From NCBI RefSeq assembly GCF_025370785.1, contig NZ_JAMXFA010000045.1:1-52968 (forward strand): 52,968 nt of DNA. Direction: 5' to 3'. Within the stretch, counting starts at the first letter, position 1. Each line of letters starts with the position of its first letter. Origin of the DNA: Laspinema olomoucense D3b (GTDB lineage: Bacteria; Cyanobacteriota; Cyanobacteriia; Cyanobacteriales; Laspinemataceae). Shown one piece after another: positions 1 through 8,001 of the stretch. A program made the translations under genes and the position numbers. The notes beneath the pieces are model-generated. The model had not been told where the DNA came from. It made no database searches and saw only the letters and a list, made by a program, of their open reading frames with translations.

Positions 1-48
1 CCAGACGGCTGTGCTCTAACTCTATAATTTCTCCTTGTCAAGTACAAT

Positions 49-3000
49 TTATACCAAATTAGATGAGCTTACCCTGAATGTAATACTCCCATCGCTGAGA
101 ACTAGCTTGGATTCCAAGGGGCGATCAATCCGTAACTGAGCATGGTGGCTGCAATGTAGGACTTGGACTTGTTTAGCGAGTTCTCGATATTGACTAACCG
201 TAGCTTGGTTCCCACCTCTTAAACGAAGACTGTCAGGAATTTCGTAGAGTTTGGAAATTTCTTCTCCTTCAAAGCTGGCACAAGCTAAATCTTCCGTTGC
301 ATTTTCTACAGTGCCATAAGCCAGCTTATCGCTTAAGGGTTCCCGTTCTTGACAAAACTTTAAAATTTGGCAGCTAGGAACGTAGCGAATAATAAACTTG
401 TCACCCAAATACTTATGGTGTGCGTCTTGGAGCGGCAAAGCGGCAAAAGGAACCTGGTGCAGATACAAATAGGGGACAATAATCAATTCTTCAATGCTTT
501 GAAGATGTAAATCAATCAACTCATCCAGTTGAAGCCTTTGGGCAATCTGACTCAAAATCGAACTGAGCGACTCTTTCCATTCTTCCCTGGCATACTGATA
601 CGGCACTACCCAGTTTTGACCAATCCAATTTTGCAGAGTTAGTTCGCCTTGTTCGTTAGGTCTCATAACCGCGAAATTTTCTTGTTTCGGTCCAGCTTCG
701 GCTTCTTGGGGATCAACCCACCATCCTTGTCCAGTTAAAAGTCCTTCACCTTTACAAGTGTGGCACGAAATATTATCCTGTTTGATGACAAAAATGTAGG
801 TATCTTGAAAAGTCGTATAAAAACTGAGAATTGCAGTGTTGGGTGTCTCGATCAGTCGTTGCAAACTACAAATATCCAGAGATTCTACCTGCACTTCTCC
901 AGCTAACACTGGATCTAATTTACGGATTTCTTCCCAAACTTTTTGTTTTTGGGTTTCTAAAAATTTGATAGCTTCGTTAGATTGTTGTAAAAGTGCCCGA
1001 GTCATCACTTTTCGATCTGAAATTTTCCCGATCTCGGTTGATTCACTCTCATTAATCAAACCTATTTCATCTATTTGCTTTCGGATAGCGTCAAATTTTA
1101 GTAATAATTGATTAACTTCTGGTGAAACGGCTTCCTCTTGGCTAAAACTATGGCTTGCCATCAAATCCACCAGGCGCTTAGAACGGGAACGCTCTACATA
1201 TTCAAATGCTTTGTCTAACTGTTCGTTTTTGATACAGGCTTCGACTGCCAATTTGTAAAGGTCGCTGTATGATTCGACCAGAGCTTGGCGATCAGATTCA
1301 GAACCGATCCAAGTCCGAAGCTGCTCAATTGCATCAATAGCAGCACCATAACCTTGAATTGCATCAGCCCACCGCCCTGCGTCCTTAGCTATATCGCCAA
1401 GTTGACGCCCGCAATCAACACAGCGCGAGGGAAAAGTCGTAGGCTGATAAATCGCTAACGCTAATTGAAAGCACTCAATAGCCTCTGATATTTTTTTCTG
1501 TTGTTTATACGCAAGACCAAGATATTGCTGAGTGCTGGCCCAGGATTCTGGAAGCGTGTCTTTTTGATACACTCGTAAGCTGTCTTGGTAATATTGAATG
1601 GCTTGCTGTAGATTCCATTCTGGATTTCCTTTAAGAACACTGGCATGAAGTAGACCTAAGCTAAAATGAACTCCTGCCCAATCTCGGGGAAAATTTTCCT
1701 CAGTATGAACCTGTAAGGCATTGTTATAGCACTGAATCGCTAATTCTTGATTGCGCCATTTATCTCCCATACGGCGCTGACTATAGGCATCTCCCAAACT
1801 GCTCTGAGTATTTGCCCACAAATGCGGGAATGTTTCGCGAGTCCGAACCTGTAAAGCATTTTGATAGCAGGCGATCGCTTTTTCTATATTCTCCGTTCTA
1901 TCGGTCCAGACGTTGCTCAAATAAGCATTTCCTAGATTATGTAGGGTCATAGCCCATTTAACTGGAAATGCCTCTCGGGTACGAACTTCTAAAGCGCTTA
2001 TGTAGTATTTGATGGCTTGTTCTACATTTTGAGATTGCAATCCTCGAACCCGCGAGATATAAGCTTTTCCCAGATTATGTTCTGCCATTGCCCATTTTTC
2101 TGGCATCGCTTGACGAGTCCGCACCTTTTGGGCATTCTTCAAGCACTCAATTGCTAATTCAACATTCTCGACTGGATTGCCCATGATTCGATCTAAGTAG
2201 GCATCTCCCAACGCATTTTGAGTCATTGCCCACTTTTGTGGAAGAGCTTCATAGGTCCGAAATAATAAGCCATTATGGAAGCAAGTAATGGCTTCCTCCA
2301 GATTGGTGGCGCGATCGCCTTTAATTCTCTCTTTATAAGCGAGTCCCAGGTTATGTTGCACCCTAGCCCATTCTTCGGGCTCAGTGTTTTTAGTACGCAC
2401 CTGCAACGCATTGTTGTAGCAGGTTATAGCTTGCTCTAGATTTTCGGCGCGATTACCTGCACTAAGTTTTCTATAAGATTCTCCTAGATTATTTTGAGTG
2501 CCAGCCCATAATTCAGGGAATTTTTCACGAGTAAAAACTTGCAAAGCCTTTTTCAGGGCTTTAATAGAAATTTCAAAGTTTTCTGTCGGGTTGCCACGGA
2601 TACGCTCGCTGTAATTATCCCCCAAATTAAGGTGAACCATAGCCCAGGCCAATGGAAAATTTTCAAGAGTATAAAAATCTAAAATGCTTTCTTGACCGGC
2701 AATTGCAATTTCTATATTGCTTGCTCTACTCCCCAAGGGGAAATTGCCAATCACTACGCTAAAATAATGAATGGCATTCGCCATTTCTTTGGCTTTTGTT
2801 GGGTCCGAACAGTCTACTACATTAATTTTCACCCATTGCCGCAAATCTTTGGCAAAATTTTCCGTTAATTTTGCTAAGTGTTTTTGTAAAACTTGGTAGA
2901 GGGCAGTGCTATCTAAGCTACTCTGCCGGGAAGCTGTTAAGGCTTCTTGAATTATTTGTTTCGATTCATCACTTATGCTATTAGCAGATAATTTACTGAC

Positions 3001-3216
3001 AATATTAGCTATCTTTGAATATAATCCTTGAAGTTGATTATGGGTCTCCAAATCCCCAGATTCTAGTAATCCATCCGCGACTTCTTCTATCACTTGTAAC
3101 AAGCCCGAGTCTAACAGGTGTTTGTTGCCTTTCAAAATCTCTGCTTCTTTCCCGGGTGACTCCAGAAGAGATTTAATCAGTTTTAGATAATCATTTTTGC
3201 GGTCCTGATTCATCAT
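49..3216 (-). CDS. TPR-CHAT protein with C-terminally truncated CHAT peptidase domain
   Basis: CHAT domains are caspase/separase-like cysteine peptidases. In bacteria they are commonly fused to TPR arrays that sense a partner. About 190 residues of helical N-terminus are followed by eight near-identical TPR-like units of 46-48 residues (about 195-575), each with an NLGxAY start, a QVRTR-type helix and a WAxTQ end, then a further TPR-like region. A CHAT domain starts near residue 800 (AILSFYTTFQDTYIFVI). The conserved His segment is visible (LHCSHHAQL, second His about 1025), but the reading frame stops 30 residues later. The usual LSACET-type catalytic Cys segment is absent, and I do not find it in other frames of the remaining 48 bases. 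It is the last gene of a minus-strand operon with an XRE/HigB-like pair, 70 bases after the previous gene and without a clear ribosome site. Probably an inactive remnant, unless it acts as a scaffold. Confidence 0.85.
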   Translation of the reverse strand: MMNQDRKNDYLKLIKSLLESPGKEAEILKGNKHLLDSGLLQVIEEVADGLLESGDLETHNQLQGLYSKIANIVSKLSANSISDESKQIIQEALTASRQSSLDSTALYQVLQKHLAKLTENFAKDLRQWVKINVVDCSDPTKAKEMANAIHYFSVVIGNFPLGSRASNIEIAIAGQESILDFYTLENFPLAWAMVHLNLGDNYSERIRGNPTENFEISIKALKKALQVFTREKFPELWAGTQNNLGESYRKLSAGNRAENLEQAITCYNNALQVRTKNTEPEEWARVQHNLGLAYKERIKGDRATNLEEAITCFHNGLLFRTYEALPQKWAMTQNALGDAYLDRIMGNPVENVELAIECLKNAQKVRTRQAMPEKWAMAEHNLGKAYISRVRGLQSQNVEQAIKYYISALEVRTREAFPVKWAMTLHNLGNAYLSNVWTDRTENIEKAIACYQNALQVRTRETFPHLWANTQSSLGDAYSQRRMGDKWRNQELAIQCYNNALQVHTEENFPRDWAGVHFSLGLLHASVLKGNPEWNLQQAIQYYQDSLRVYQKDTLPESWASTQQYLGLAYKQQKKISEAIECFQLALAIYQPTTFPSRCVDCGRQLGDIAKDAGRWADAIQGYGAAIDAIEQLRTWIGSESDRQALVESYSDLYKLAVEACIKNEQLDKAFEYVERSRSKRLVDLMASHSFSQEEAVSPEVNQLLLKFDAIRKQIDEIGLINESESTEIGKISDRKVMTRALLQQSNEAIKFLETQKQKVWEEIRKLDPVLAGEVQVESLDICSLQRLIETPNTAILSFYTTFQDTYIFVIKQDNISCHTCKGEGLLTGQGWWVDPQEAEAGPKQENFAVMRPNEQGELTLQNWIGQNWVVPYQYAREEWKESLSSILSQIAQRLQLDELIDLHLQSIEELIIVPYLYLHQVPFAALPLQDAHHKYLGDKFIIRYVPSCQILKFCQEREPLSDKLAYGTVENATEDLACASFEGEEISKLYEIPDSLRLRGGNQATVSQYRELAKQVQVLHCSHHAQLRIDRPLESKLVLSDGSITFRVSSSNLV

Positions 3217-3286
3217 TATTAAGATTCGGATGTAAATTATTAAAAATCAATGATTGGACTGGTGGTCAATAAAACCGACAGACAAA

Positions 3287-4036
3287 TTAATCGGTTAAAA
3301 AGAATTGTTTTCCCAAGATTGCTACCATATCATTTTTCATTTTAACCAGCGATTTTCTGACAAAGGAATCGGGAGTATCTACCGCTGAAAGAGTAACCCA
3401 GGGCAATTCCAACAAGACTTCTTTGCCTTGATCGCGCAAAATTTCTTCATCAGGCTCTCCTGCGGTAGAACCCCATCCCTGAATTGAATTCAAATAAGCT
3501 TTAGCTGCTCTTGGGGTGAGGGTTTGCTGTTTCAGCATCATCATAGCTCCCAAATGTTTTAATACAGACGGATCTTGGGCGGGCCAAAATGCTAAGACAC
3601 TGTAAGGATTATCTGGGTTTAGATCCAAATCATGGTCTGTAACCCAGAGTTCACTATCATACAGTGCATATTTGATTGACAACAGTAGCGCATTGACTTG
3701 AATGGCAAGTTCAGCCTCTTTGAGCTTACCCGCTGGAGCCAAAACTTTATATACGCTGCTATAAAGAGCCGCCCAAGTCGGCATTTCCTGAAAGAGGCGA
3801 TCGTAAATTTCTAAAGCAACATCAAATTCTCCTGCTCGCTTATGAGCAACTGCCTGAGAAACTTGGAGATAGGCACGCCTCCTATACCAAATATCTACAT
3901 CTTCTTGATAAGATATGACGCTATGTCGTTCTTCAAGGGTTTTGGCTATCCACTGGAATGCCTCTTCTACAGGCAAGCTAAGAAAAGCTGGTAAAGAGAG
4001 GTAAGGTTTATTCGCTCTGACCAATTCTGATTTCAT
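3287..4036 (-). CDS. TPR-like helical protein of unknown function
   Basis: This 249-residue soluble protein has no signal peptide and no catalytic motif that I recognise. Its middle (about 55-130) is helical and TPR-like: AVAHKRAGEFDVALEIYDRL is a good TPR helix pair, followed by YSSVYKVLAPAGKLKEAELAI. The N-terminus (LSLPVEEAFQWIAKTLEERH) and C-terminus are probably also helical. The start is well supported by AGGAGA five bases upstream of ATG. It lies 26 bases downstream of the second XRE gene and 70 bases upstream of the TPR-CHAT gene, on the same strand, so it is probably co-transcribed. A role as adaptor between the regulator and the CHAT protein is inference from position only. Confidence 0.7.
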   Translation of the reverse strand: MKSELVRANKPYLSLPAFLSLPVEEAFQWIAKTLEERHSVISYQEDVDIWYRRRAYLQVSQAVAHKRAGEFDVALEIYDRLFQEMPTWAALYSSVYKVLAPAGKLKEAELAIQVNALLLSIKYALYDSELWVTDHDLDLNPDNPYSVLAFWPAQDPSVLKHLGAMMMLKQQTLTPRAAKAYLNSIQGWGSTAGEPDEEILRDQGKEVLLELPWVTLSAVDTPDSFVRKSLVKMKNDMVAILGKQFFLTD

Positions 4037-4062
4037 TTGTCTCCTGTTTAAATTAAAGTTGG

Positions 4063-4791
4063 CTATGGATATAAATTCACAATTTCGTCCAACTTTTTCT
4101 CTAAATTTTTCGCTAGGTTTAAGAGTTCCCTTTTATCAGACATTTCCGTTATAGAGCGTGGGTCGGTTGAAGAACGGGTAGCGCCTACTGCATTTACGCC
4201 TCCTCCCAAGAAAGTCGTAAGAGCCATAACGCGATCTTCTTTGGGTAAGCTATAGCATTTTTCTAGTTCTCTAGCTATTTCCTCAATCGATTTCCCTCCT
4301 AGCCTCTCCCGTACTCTTACCGCTACCTCTTCATCACTTTTCAGAAATGATTCTATGCCAGAGACAGTTTTCGGGGAGAAATTTTTGATCGCAGCATGAA
4401 CGTACTCGCGCAATGTCATCCCCTCTGCTGCTGCTTTGAGTGCCACTTCCTCCGGTACGTCTACCAGCATCACCCCATCATTGTCGCTGACTTGATAGAT
4501 TTCGTCCCCCTGCTTTACCGCCATCAGCAATTCTGCATCCAAGGTATGTAGGTACTGCAAAACCGATTCTAATTTCCGATCTTTGAGTGCTGATTCTAAT
4601 TTGGATACCGCCGCTTGCTGCACTCCCAGTTTTTCGGCGAGTTGCGCCTGGGTCAATCCGGCTTTTTCCCGCAACTGGCGCATCGCATCGGTCAGGTACA
4701 GCCGCAAATACTCCAGTTTTCCGGCTAAGATTACCTCGGGATCGTCACTGATTTTTTGATTGAGCCAGTTTTGAAAGTTGTAGTGCGTCAT
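4063..4791 (-). CDS. XRE-family helix-turn-helix protein with long C-terminal extension
   Basis: An XRE/Cro-type DNA-binding domain occupies about residues 33-85 (LREKAGLTQAQLAEKLGVQQ, then AAVSKLES). It is followed by a short antitoxin-like strand segment (LDAELLMAVKQGDEIYQV) and about 140 residues of helical extension without a family I recognise, ending in a Lys/Glu-rich coiled segment (LLNLAKNLEKKLDEIVNLYP). The start is clear: AAGGAG lies about ten bases upstream and the gap to the upstream toxin gene is five bases, which suggests translational coupling. A second XRE protein directly behind a complete toxin/antitoxin pair is unusual. It may be a second antitoxin, a regulator of the downstream TPR and CHAT genes, or a sensor. 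At 242 residues it is about twice the size of a simple HigA. Confidence 0.8.
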   Translation of the reverse strand: MTHYNFQNWLNQKISDDPEVILAGKLEYLRLYLTDAMRQLREKAGLTQAQLAEKLGVQQAAVSKLESALKDRKLESVLQYLHTLDAELLMAVKQGDEIYQVSDNDGVMLVDVPEEVALKAAAEGMTLREYVHAAIKNFSPKTVSGIESFLKSDEEVAVRVRERLGGKSIEEIARELEKCYSLPKEDRVMALTTFLGGGVNAVGATRSSTDPRSITEMSDKRELLNLAKNLEKKLDEIVNLYP

Positions 4792-4796
4792 TGTTT

Positions 4797-5198
4797 TTAT
4801 CTACTCCTTAAATCGCGCAATCTTTGTCTGGCGGGTTCTATATCGCGATCGCGAATCCCTCCGTCATATTTCTTCATAAAAGCGTGAAGCACGATGAACC
4901 GTTGCGGTGTTTCCGGTGTCAGGATAAACCGAGGATTGTGTTCGCTTTTTGTCATCTTGAACTCATATAGCTCATCCTCTAGCTTGTCGAAAATATCACT
5001 GGCTAACGATGCCAGACCTTTATCACACAAATATCTGAGATTAACCTGAAGTCTCTTAGTTTCCGATGGGCTCAACACCGGCTGGGGCGGTTTTGGGGGC
5101 TGTTCGTCTTCTGGCATCAGTCTGATAAAGAATGCCAGCAGATCTTTAGGGATATCCCCAGTTGCATCCTGATACAGTTCCCATGTCCAAGCCATCAT
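4797..5198 (-). CDS. HigB/Gp49-like (RelE superfamily) toxin
   Basis: The 133-residue protein has the pattern of the phage-derived Gp49-like/HigB family, which are ribosome-dependent mRNA interferases. An early WELYQDATGDIPKDLLAFF segment is followed by a helical middle, the strand DELYEFKM, then RFIVLHAFMKKYDG and a final helix DIEPARQRLRDLRSR. The longest reading frame starts at a TTG (base 5243), but an ATG at 5198 has a good ribosome site (AGAGGT, about seven bases away) and gives the usual family N-terminus, so I chose it. The middle contains a Pro-rich insert (PPKPPQPVLSP) not typical of the family. It sits between two XRE genes, with the canonical antitoxin upstream. Function comes from family and context; activity is not shown. 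Confidence 0.72.
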   Translation of the reverse strand: MMAWTWELYQDATGDIPKDLLAFFIRLMPEDEQPPKPPQPVLSPSETKRLQVNLRYLCDKGLASLASDIFDKLEDELYEFKMTKSEHNPRFILTPETPQRFIVLHAFMKKYDGGIRDRDIEPARQRLRDLRSR

Positions 5199-5248
5199 GC
5201 GCTTACCTCTTTCTACTCTATTATTCTTTCGGCGGAATGTCAAGGGGT

Positions 5249-5620
5249 TTATTCCTTTTGTGGAATATCGGCGGAACCCTGCTGCAATCTGGGGGTGAGG
5301 AACTCCCGTTCCCGTGGTTGTAAGTTCTCCACAAGGGGAATAAAGTTGACTTCACCGGCATAACCCGCAGCCGTCGCTAGTTTTTCCAAGGTTTCCAGTT
5401 TCGGAATGGACTTGCCCGATTCAATTTGGGCAATTTGAGATCGCTTCATGCCCACTCGTTCGGCAAATTCTCTCTGATTGAGTCCGGTAGAAGCTCTAAT
5501 GGCGATCGCTCGATTAGCCCTTTCAAATTCATCCTCTAAAGCATCGTATTCGGCTTTTACTTCTGGGTTGGCTAAAACGCGATCGCGAATCGACTCCCAG
5601 GGAATCGGTTGCTGTTTCAT
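5249..5620 (-). CDS. HigA-like XRE antitoxin
   Basis: This 123-residue protein has an XRE helix-turn-helix at about 44-97 (STGLNQREFAERVGMKRSQI, then AQIESGKSIPKLETLEKLA), preceded by a helical region typical of HigA-type antitoxins that accompany Gp49-like toxins. It is the first gene of the minus-strand operon and ends about 50 bases before the chosen toxin start, so the order is antitoxin then toxin, as in higA-first systems. The ribosome site is weak. A probable promoter with a palindrome between the -35 and -10 boxes lies directly upstream, consistent with autorepression. Expected role: bind and neutralise the adjacent toxin and repress the operon. Confidence 0.75.
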   Translation of the reverse strand: MKQQPIPWESIRDRVLANPEVKAEYDALEDEFERANRAIAIRASTGLNQREFAERVGMKRSQIAQIESGKSIPKLETLEKLATAAGYAGEVNFIPLVENLQPREREFLTPRLQQGSADIPQKE

Positions 5621-5668
5621 GTTTAGGCTTATTTTTATAACTGACTATTTCTCGATTCCATGACTGCT

Positions 5669-5695
5669 ATCATAACCACACTAAAGTGTCTCCAA
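5669..5695 (-). promoter_or_regulatory. Promoter and palindromic operator of the toxin-antitoxin/CHAT operon
   Basis: Read on the minus strand, TTGGAG (plus bases 5690-5695) and TATGAT (5669-5674) are separated by 15 bases. The spacer carries the palindrome ACACT-TT-AGTGT (5678-5689). A symmetric site between the -35 and -10 boxes is where XRE antitoxins usually bind to repress their own operon. The spacing is two bases short of ideal, which may mean a weak or activator-dependent promoter. Confidence 0.5.
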
Positions 5696-5784
5696 TCTAA
5701 AAAAAATTTTTTATAGTTAGATCCCTTCTATGCGCTGCCTCCCCTACAATAGAAAACCGATCGCATCCCCCTAATATCCACCCC

Positions 5785-7143
5785 ATGCATATCCTTGCCC
5801 TCTTGTCAAGCATCTTAATTGCTCAAGCTCAACCTGCACCAGAACCGCAGGAAATTGTCCAACCCCAGGAAGTTCGCCCCTTACCGGGCGGCCTGGATAA
5901 TGTGCCGATGTTTAATAGCAACAGTCCCGAAAAAATCGGCAGCGAAGGCATTTTACTCTCCACCTTCCCCCCCGATCGCAAAGCAGTTCCCTCGGCCCAT
6001 TTAAACTTCCCCTTTCAAGGTCGCTTTGATATCTTTGCTCATCATGTGTTTGGAGACAGAGAACTGGCTGATTTAACCCCCATGTATGTGGGAATTCTTG
6101 TCCATAATCCCACCAATGAACCCGTTACCCTGAATATCCTCCAGGGGGCAAGTTATCTCTCTCAACCCGATGCACCGTTTGTGCAATTGCAGCCCTTAGT
6201 CGCCAATCCTCTGGGGGAGGTTTTCGCCGGACCTGGGGGGCGAGTGACCAATGAAATCTTGCGGGGACAACGCCAAGATATCTGGCCCGCGCAACTGGTG
6301 ATTGAGCCCCAGTCGAGTCAAATGTTGATGAATCTTCCCATTCCAGTCCGTACTTTAGAACCGCCTCTGAATGGTCGTTCGACCTTACTGCGGTTATCCA
6401 GTAGTGGACGGGTGTATGTGGCGAGTTTGGCGATGTATGCGCGGCAGGATGCCAATGGGAATGAGCGAGCACCGACTCTGGAAGAATGGCAGCAGCTTTT
6501 ACAGACGGCAGATGTGGCAACGCCGCGCGATCGCACTCCCACTCCCCCAGACCAAACCGAGGGCCAAAGAATCTACGGGCGAGTCGCTGGGGTGTCCCAG
6601 GGGTCTAGTTGGGTGGGTCAAGTGGTCGATCGCCCGGATATTCAAGGATTGAGTATTCCTCCCTCGGGAAAAAGCTTTTCTTATGCGATCGCTACCTTAC
6701 CCGGAGGACAAATGGGAACGGATCAATCCCAAAGTGCGCCCATGTTGGTGCGTTACCCAGATACGGCCTATTCTGCTCATGGGAATTATGCCTTAGAATA
6801 CCGTTTACGTTTACCCCTAATTAATGAAACGAATGCCACAGAAACCGTGACCGTGAGTTTACAGACGGCGTTAAAAGAAGAGACTTTAACTCAACAAGGG
6901 TTACGCTTTTTAGAACCGCCAGGACCCCAGGTATTTTTTCGAGGAACGGTGCGGGTTCGCTATACCAATGATTTGGACGTACCGACCACGCGCTATTGGC
7001 ATTTAGTGCAGCGTCGGGGACAAATTGGGGAACCCTTGGTGACCTTGGAAATGCCCCCGGGCAGTCGCCGTCTGGTAGAGGTAGATTTGATTTATCCCCC
7101 GGATGCCACCCCACCCCAAGTCCTCACGATTCAGTCTCGCTGA
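5785..7143 (+). CDS. DUF3370-like exported cyanobacterial protein
   Basis: The 452-residue product begins with a short hydrophobic segment ending in IAQAQP, a likely signal peptide with cleavage at an AQA-type site. The mature start (EIVQPQEVRPLPGGLDNVPM followed by FNSNSPE) is, as I recall, the hallmark of the DUF3370 family found almost only in cyanobacteria. The rest is beta-rich with Pro-rich linkers (RDRTPTPPDQTEG near 250), consistent with a periplasmic or cell-surface protein. The function of the family is unknown to me. It is divergent from the toxin operon, with a 164-base spacer between the two starts, and no other gene follows on the same strand for 240 bases. The family call is from memory. 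Confidence 0.72.
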   Translation: MHILALLSSILIAQAQPAPEPQEIVQPQEVRPLPGGLDNVPMFNSNSPEKIGSEGILLSTFPPDRKAVPSAHLNFPFQGRFDIFAHHVFGDRELADLTPMYVGILVHNPTNEPVTLNILQGASYLSQPDAPFVQLQPLVANPLGEVFAGPGGRVTNEILRGQRQDIWPAQLVIEPQSSQMLMNLPIPVRTLEPPLNGRSTLLRLSSSGRVYVASLAMYARQDANGNERAPTLEEWQQLLQTADVATPRDRTPTPPDQTEGQRIYGRVAGVSQGSSWVGQVVDRPDIQGLSIPPSGKSFSYAIATLPGGQMGTDQSQSAPMLVRYPDTAYSAHGNYALEYRLRLPLINETNATETVTVSLQTALKEETLTQQGLRFLEPPGPQVFFRGTVRVRYTNDLDVPTTRYWHLVQRRGQIGEPLVTLEMPPGSRRLVEVDLIYPPDATPPQVLTIQSR

Positions 7144-7381
7144 GTCGGGGATCAACGCTTCTGTCTCTCATTCAGGGTGATTAATCATGCACTAAATTCG
7201 TGAATTTTAGGAGTTAAAATAGGGGGCGGCGATCGCGCCTCTTTTGCCCTGCACAGGGTGAGTTCACTTGTGATATAAATCACCCCAAATCTCGATGAAC
7301 ATCACCGCTGATTTTTCTTTAGATCACTGGATATTCCCTAGTTTTAGGTAATAGTCTAAGGATCACTTTTTATTGGTCGTG

Positions 7382-7582
7382 ATGCCAGTTCACGCTATGC
7401 TTTATCAATCCAGAATTTCAGACGTATTTTTTCAAGCCTGGAAAGCCGGTTATATTACCCGGTATGAACACACTCAACTCATTAATGTGGGATTAGTAAC
7501 TCGACTTAACGAAGAAGACCGGGCGGCCCTCCATCGCCTCTCCCACGCGATTAAGCGGGGATGGCTGGAAGTTATTGATTAA
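7382..7582 (+). CDS. Tiny conserved cyanobacterial protein (family member 1 of 3 in window)
   Basis: About 66 residues, soluble and helical: VFFQAWKAGYITRYEHTQLI then LNEEDRAALHRLSHAIKRGW and LEVID. It is clearly related to the product at 14192-14392 (FFQIYWSGRLTQEHRQSL, then SINRLIYAVRRGWLKLAD) and more distantly to that at 40923-41141. All share the layout: short aromatic helix, G-Y/R-L/I-T turn, then a helix, with two ending in RGWL. The ATG at 7382 is preferred over an upstream TTG; an ATG at 7397 is also possible. No partner gene is adjacent. Function unknown; the size suggests a regulator or adaptor rather than an enzyme. Confidence 0.7.
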   Translation: MPVHAMLYQSRISDVFFQAWKAGYITRYEHTQLINVGLVTRLNEEDRAALHRLSHAIKRGWLEVID

Positions 7583-7754
7583 TATCTTCAAGCTGTAGTT
7601 AAAGGGGGGATTTGATAACATTTCGGTGGTCTGCTTTGACTGCAAACGGGGCTTTAAAACTTTTTCGGTTTTTATTCAGTTAAACTCTGCCGGTTGTTTA
7701 GGCAATTTTTGATTGATTGAGGTCAAAGGGCTTCAACAACCTGAAAAATTCCTT

Positions 7755-7788
7755 AAAAACCAGGCATCCTTGAGGATGCCTGGTTTTT
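7755..7788. terminator. Strong hairpin terminator
   Basis: A perfect 15-base-pair stem (arm AAAAACCAGGCATCC, loop TTGA) ends in five T on the plus strand and, by symmetry, on the minus strand. It lies between the tiny gene ending at 7582 and the tRNA-Lys gene and can serve transcription from both sides. The 170 bases between the tiny gene and this hairpin show nothing else I can name. Confidence 0.75.
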
Positions 7789-7874
7789 AAAAGCTGTGTA
7801 GGGTAGGGAATAAAGCCTAGAGATCAACCTTTTTCAGGTGGGGAGATCAGCCGGATGAATCGGGGGATAAAAAA

Positions 7875-7946
7875 TGGGTCACCGGGGGCTCGAACCCCGA
7901 ACCAACGGATTAAGAGTCCGATGCTCTACCATTGAGCTAGTGACCC
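7875..7946 (-). tRNA. tRNA-Lys (anticodon CTT)
   Basis: Read on the minus strand, the acceptor stem GGGTCAC pairs with GTGACCC and the discriminator is A. The D arm is GCTC/GAGC. The anticodon loop CTCTTAA gives anticodon CTT. The T arm is CGGGG/CCCCG with loop TTCGAGC. Length is 72 bases with no encoded CCA. All arms fold without mismatches in the stems I checked. The gene lies alone, between the terminator on one side and the hydrolase gene on the other. Confidence 0.93.
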
Positions 7947-8001
7947 AGATTAATCACAATAACATAGTTTTAGGCTTTAAGTCAAGAGGCCGATTCCCAT
8001 C

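Noticed and set aside
5199-5243. TTG-initiated extension of the toxin gene
   Set aside because: An ATG with a good ribosome site at 5198 gives the family-typical N-terminus.
6125-6542. Minus-strand frames inside the DUF3370-like gene
   Set aside because: They shadow a gene with a clear signal peptide and family N-terminus on the plus strand.
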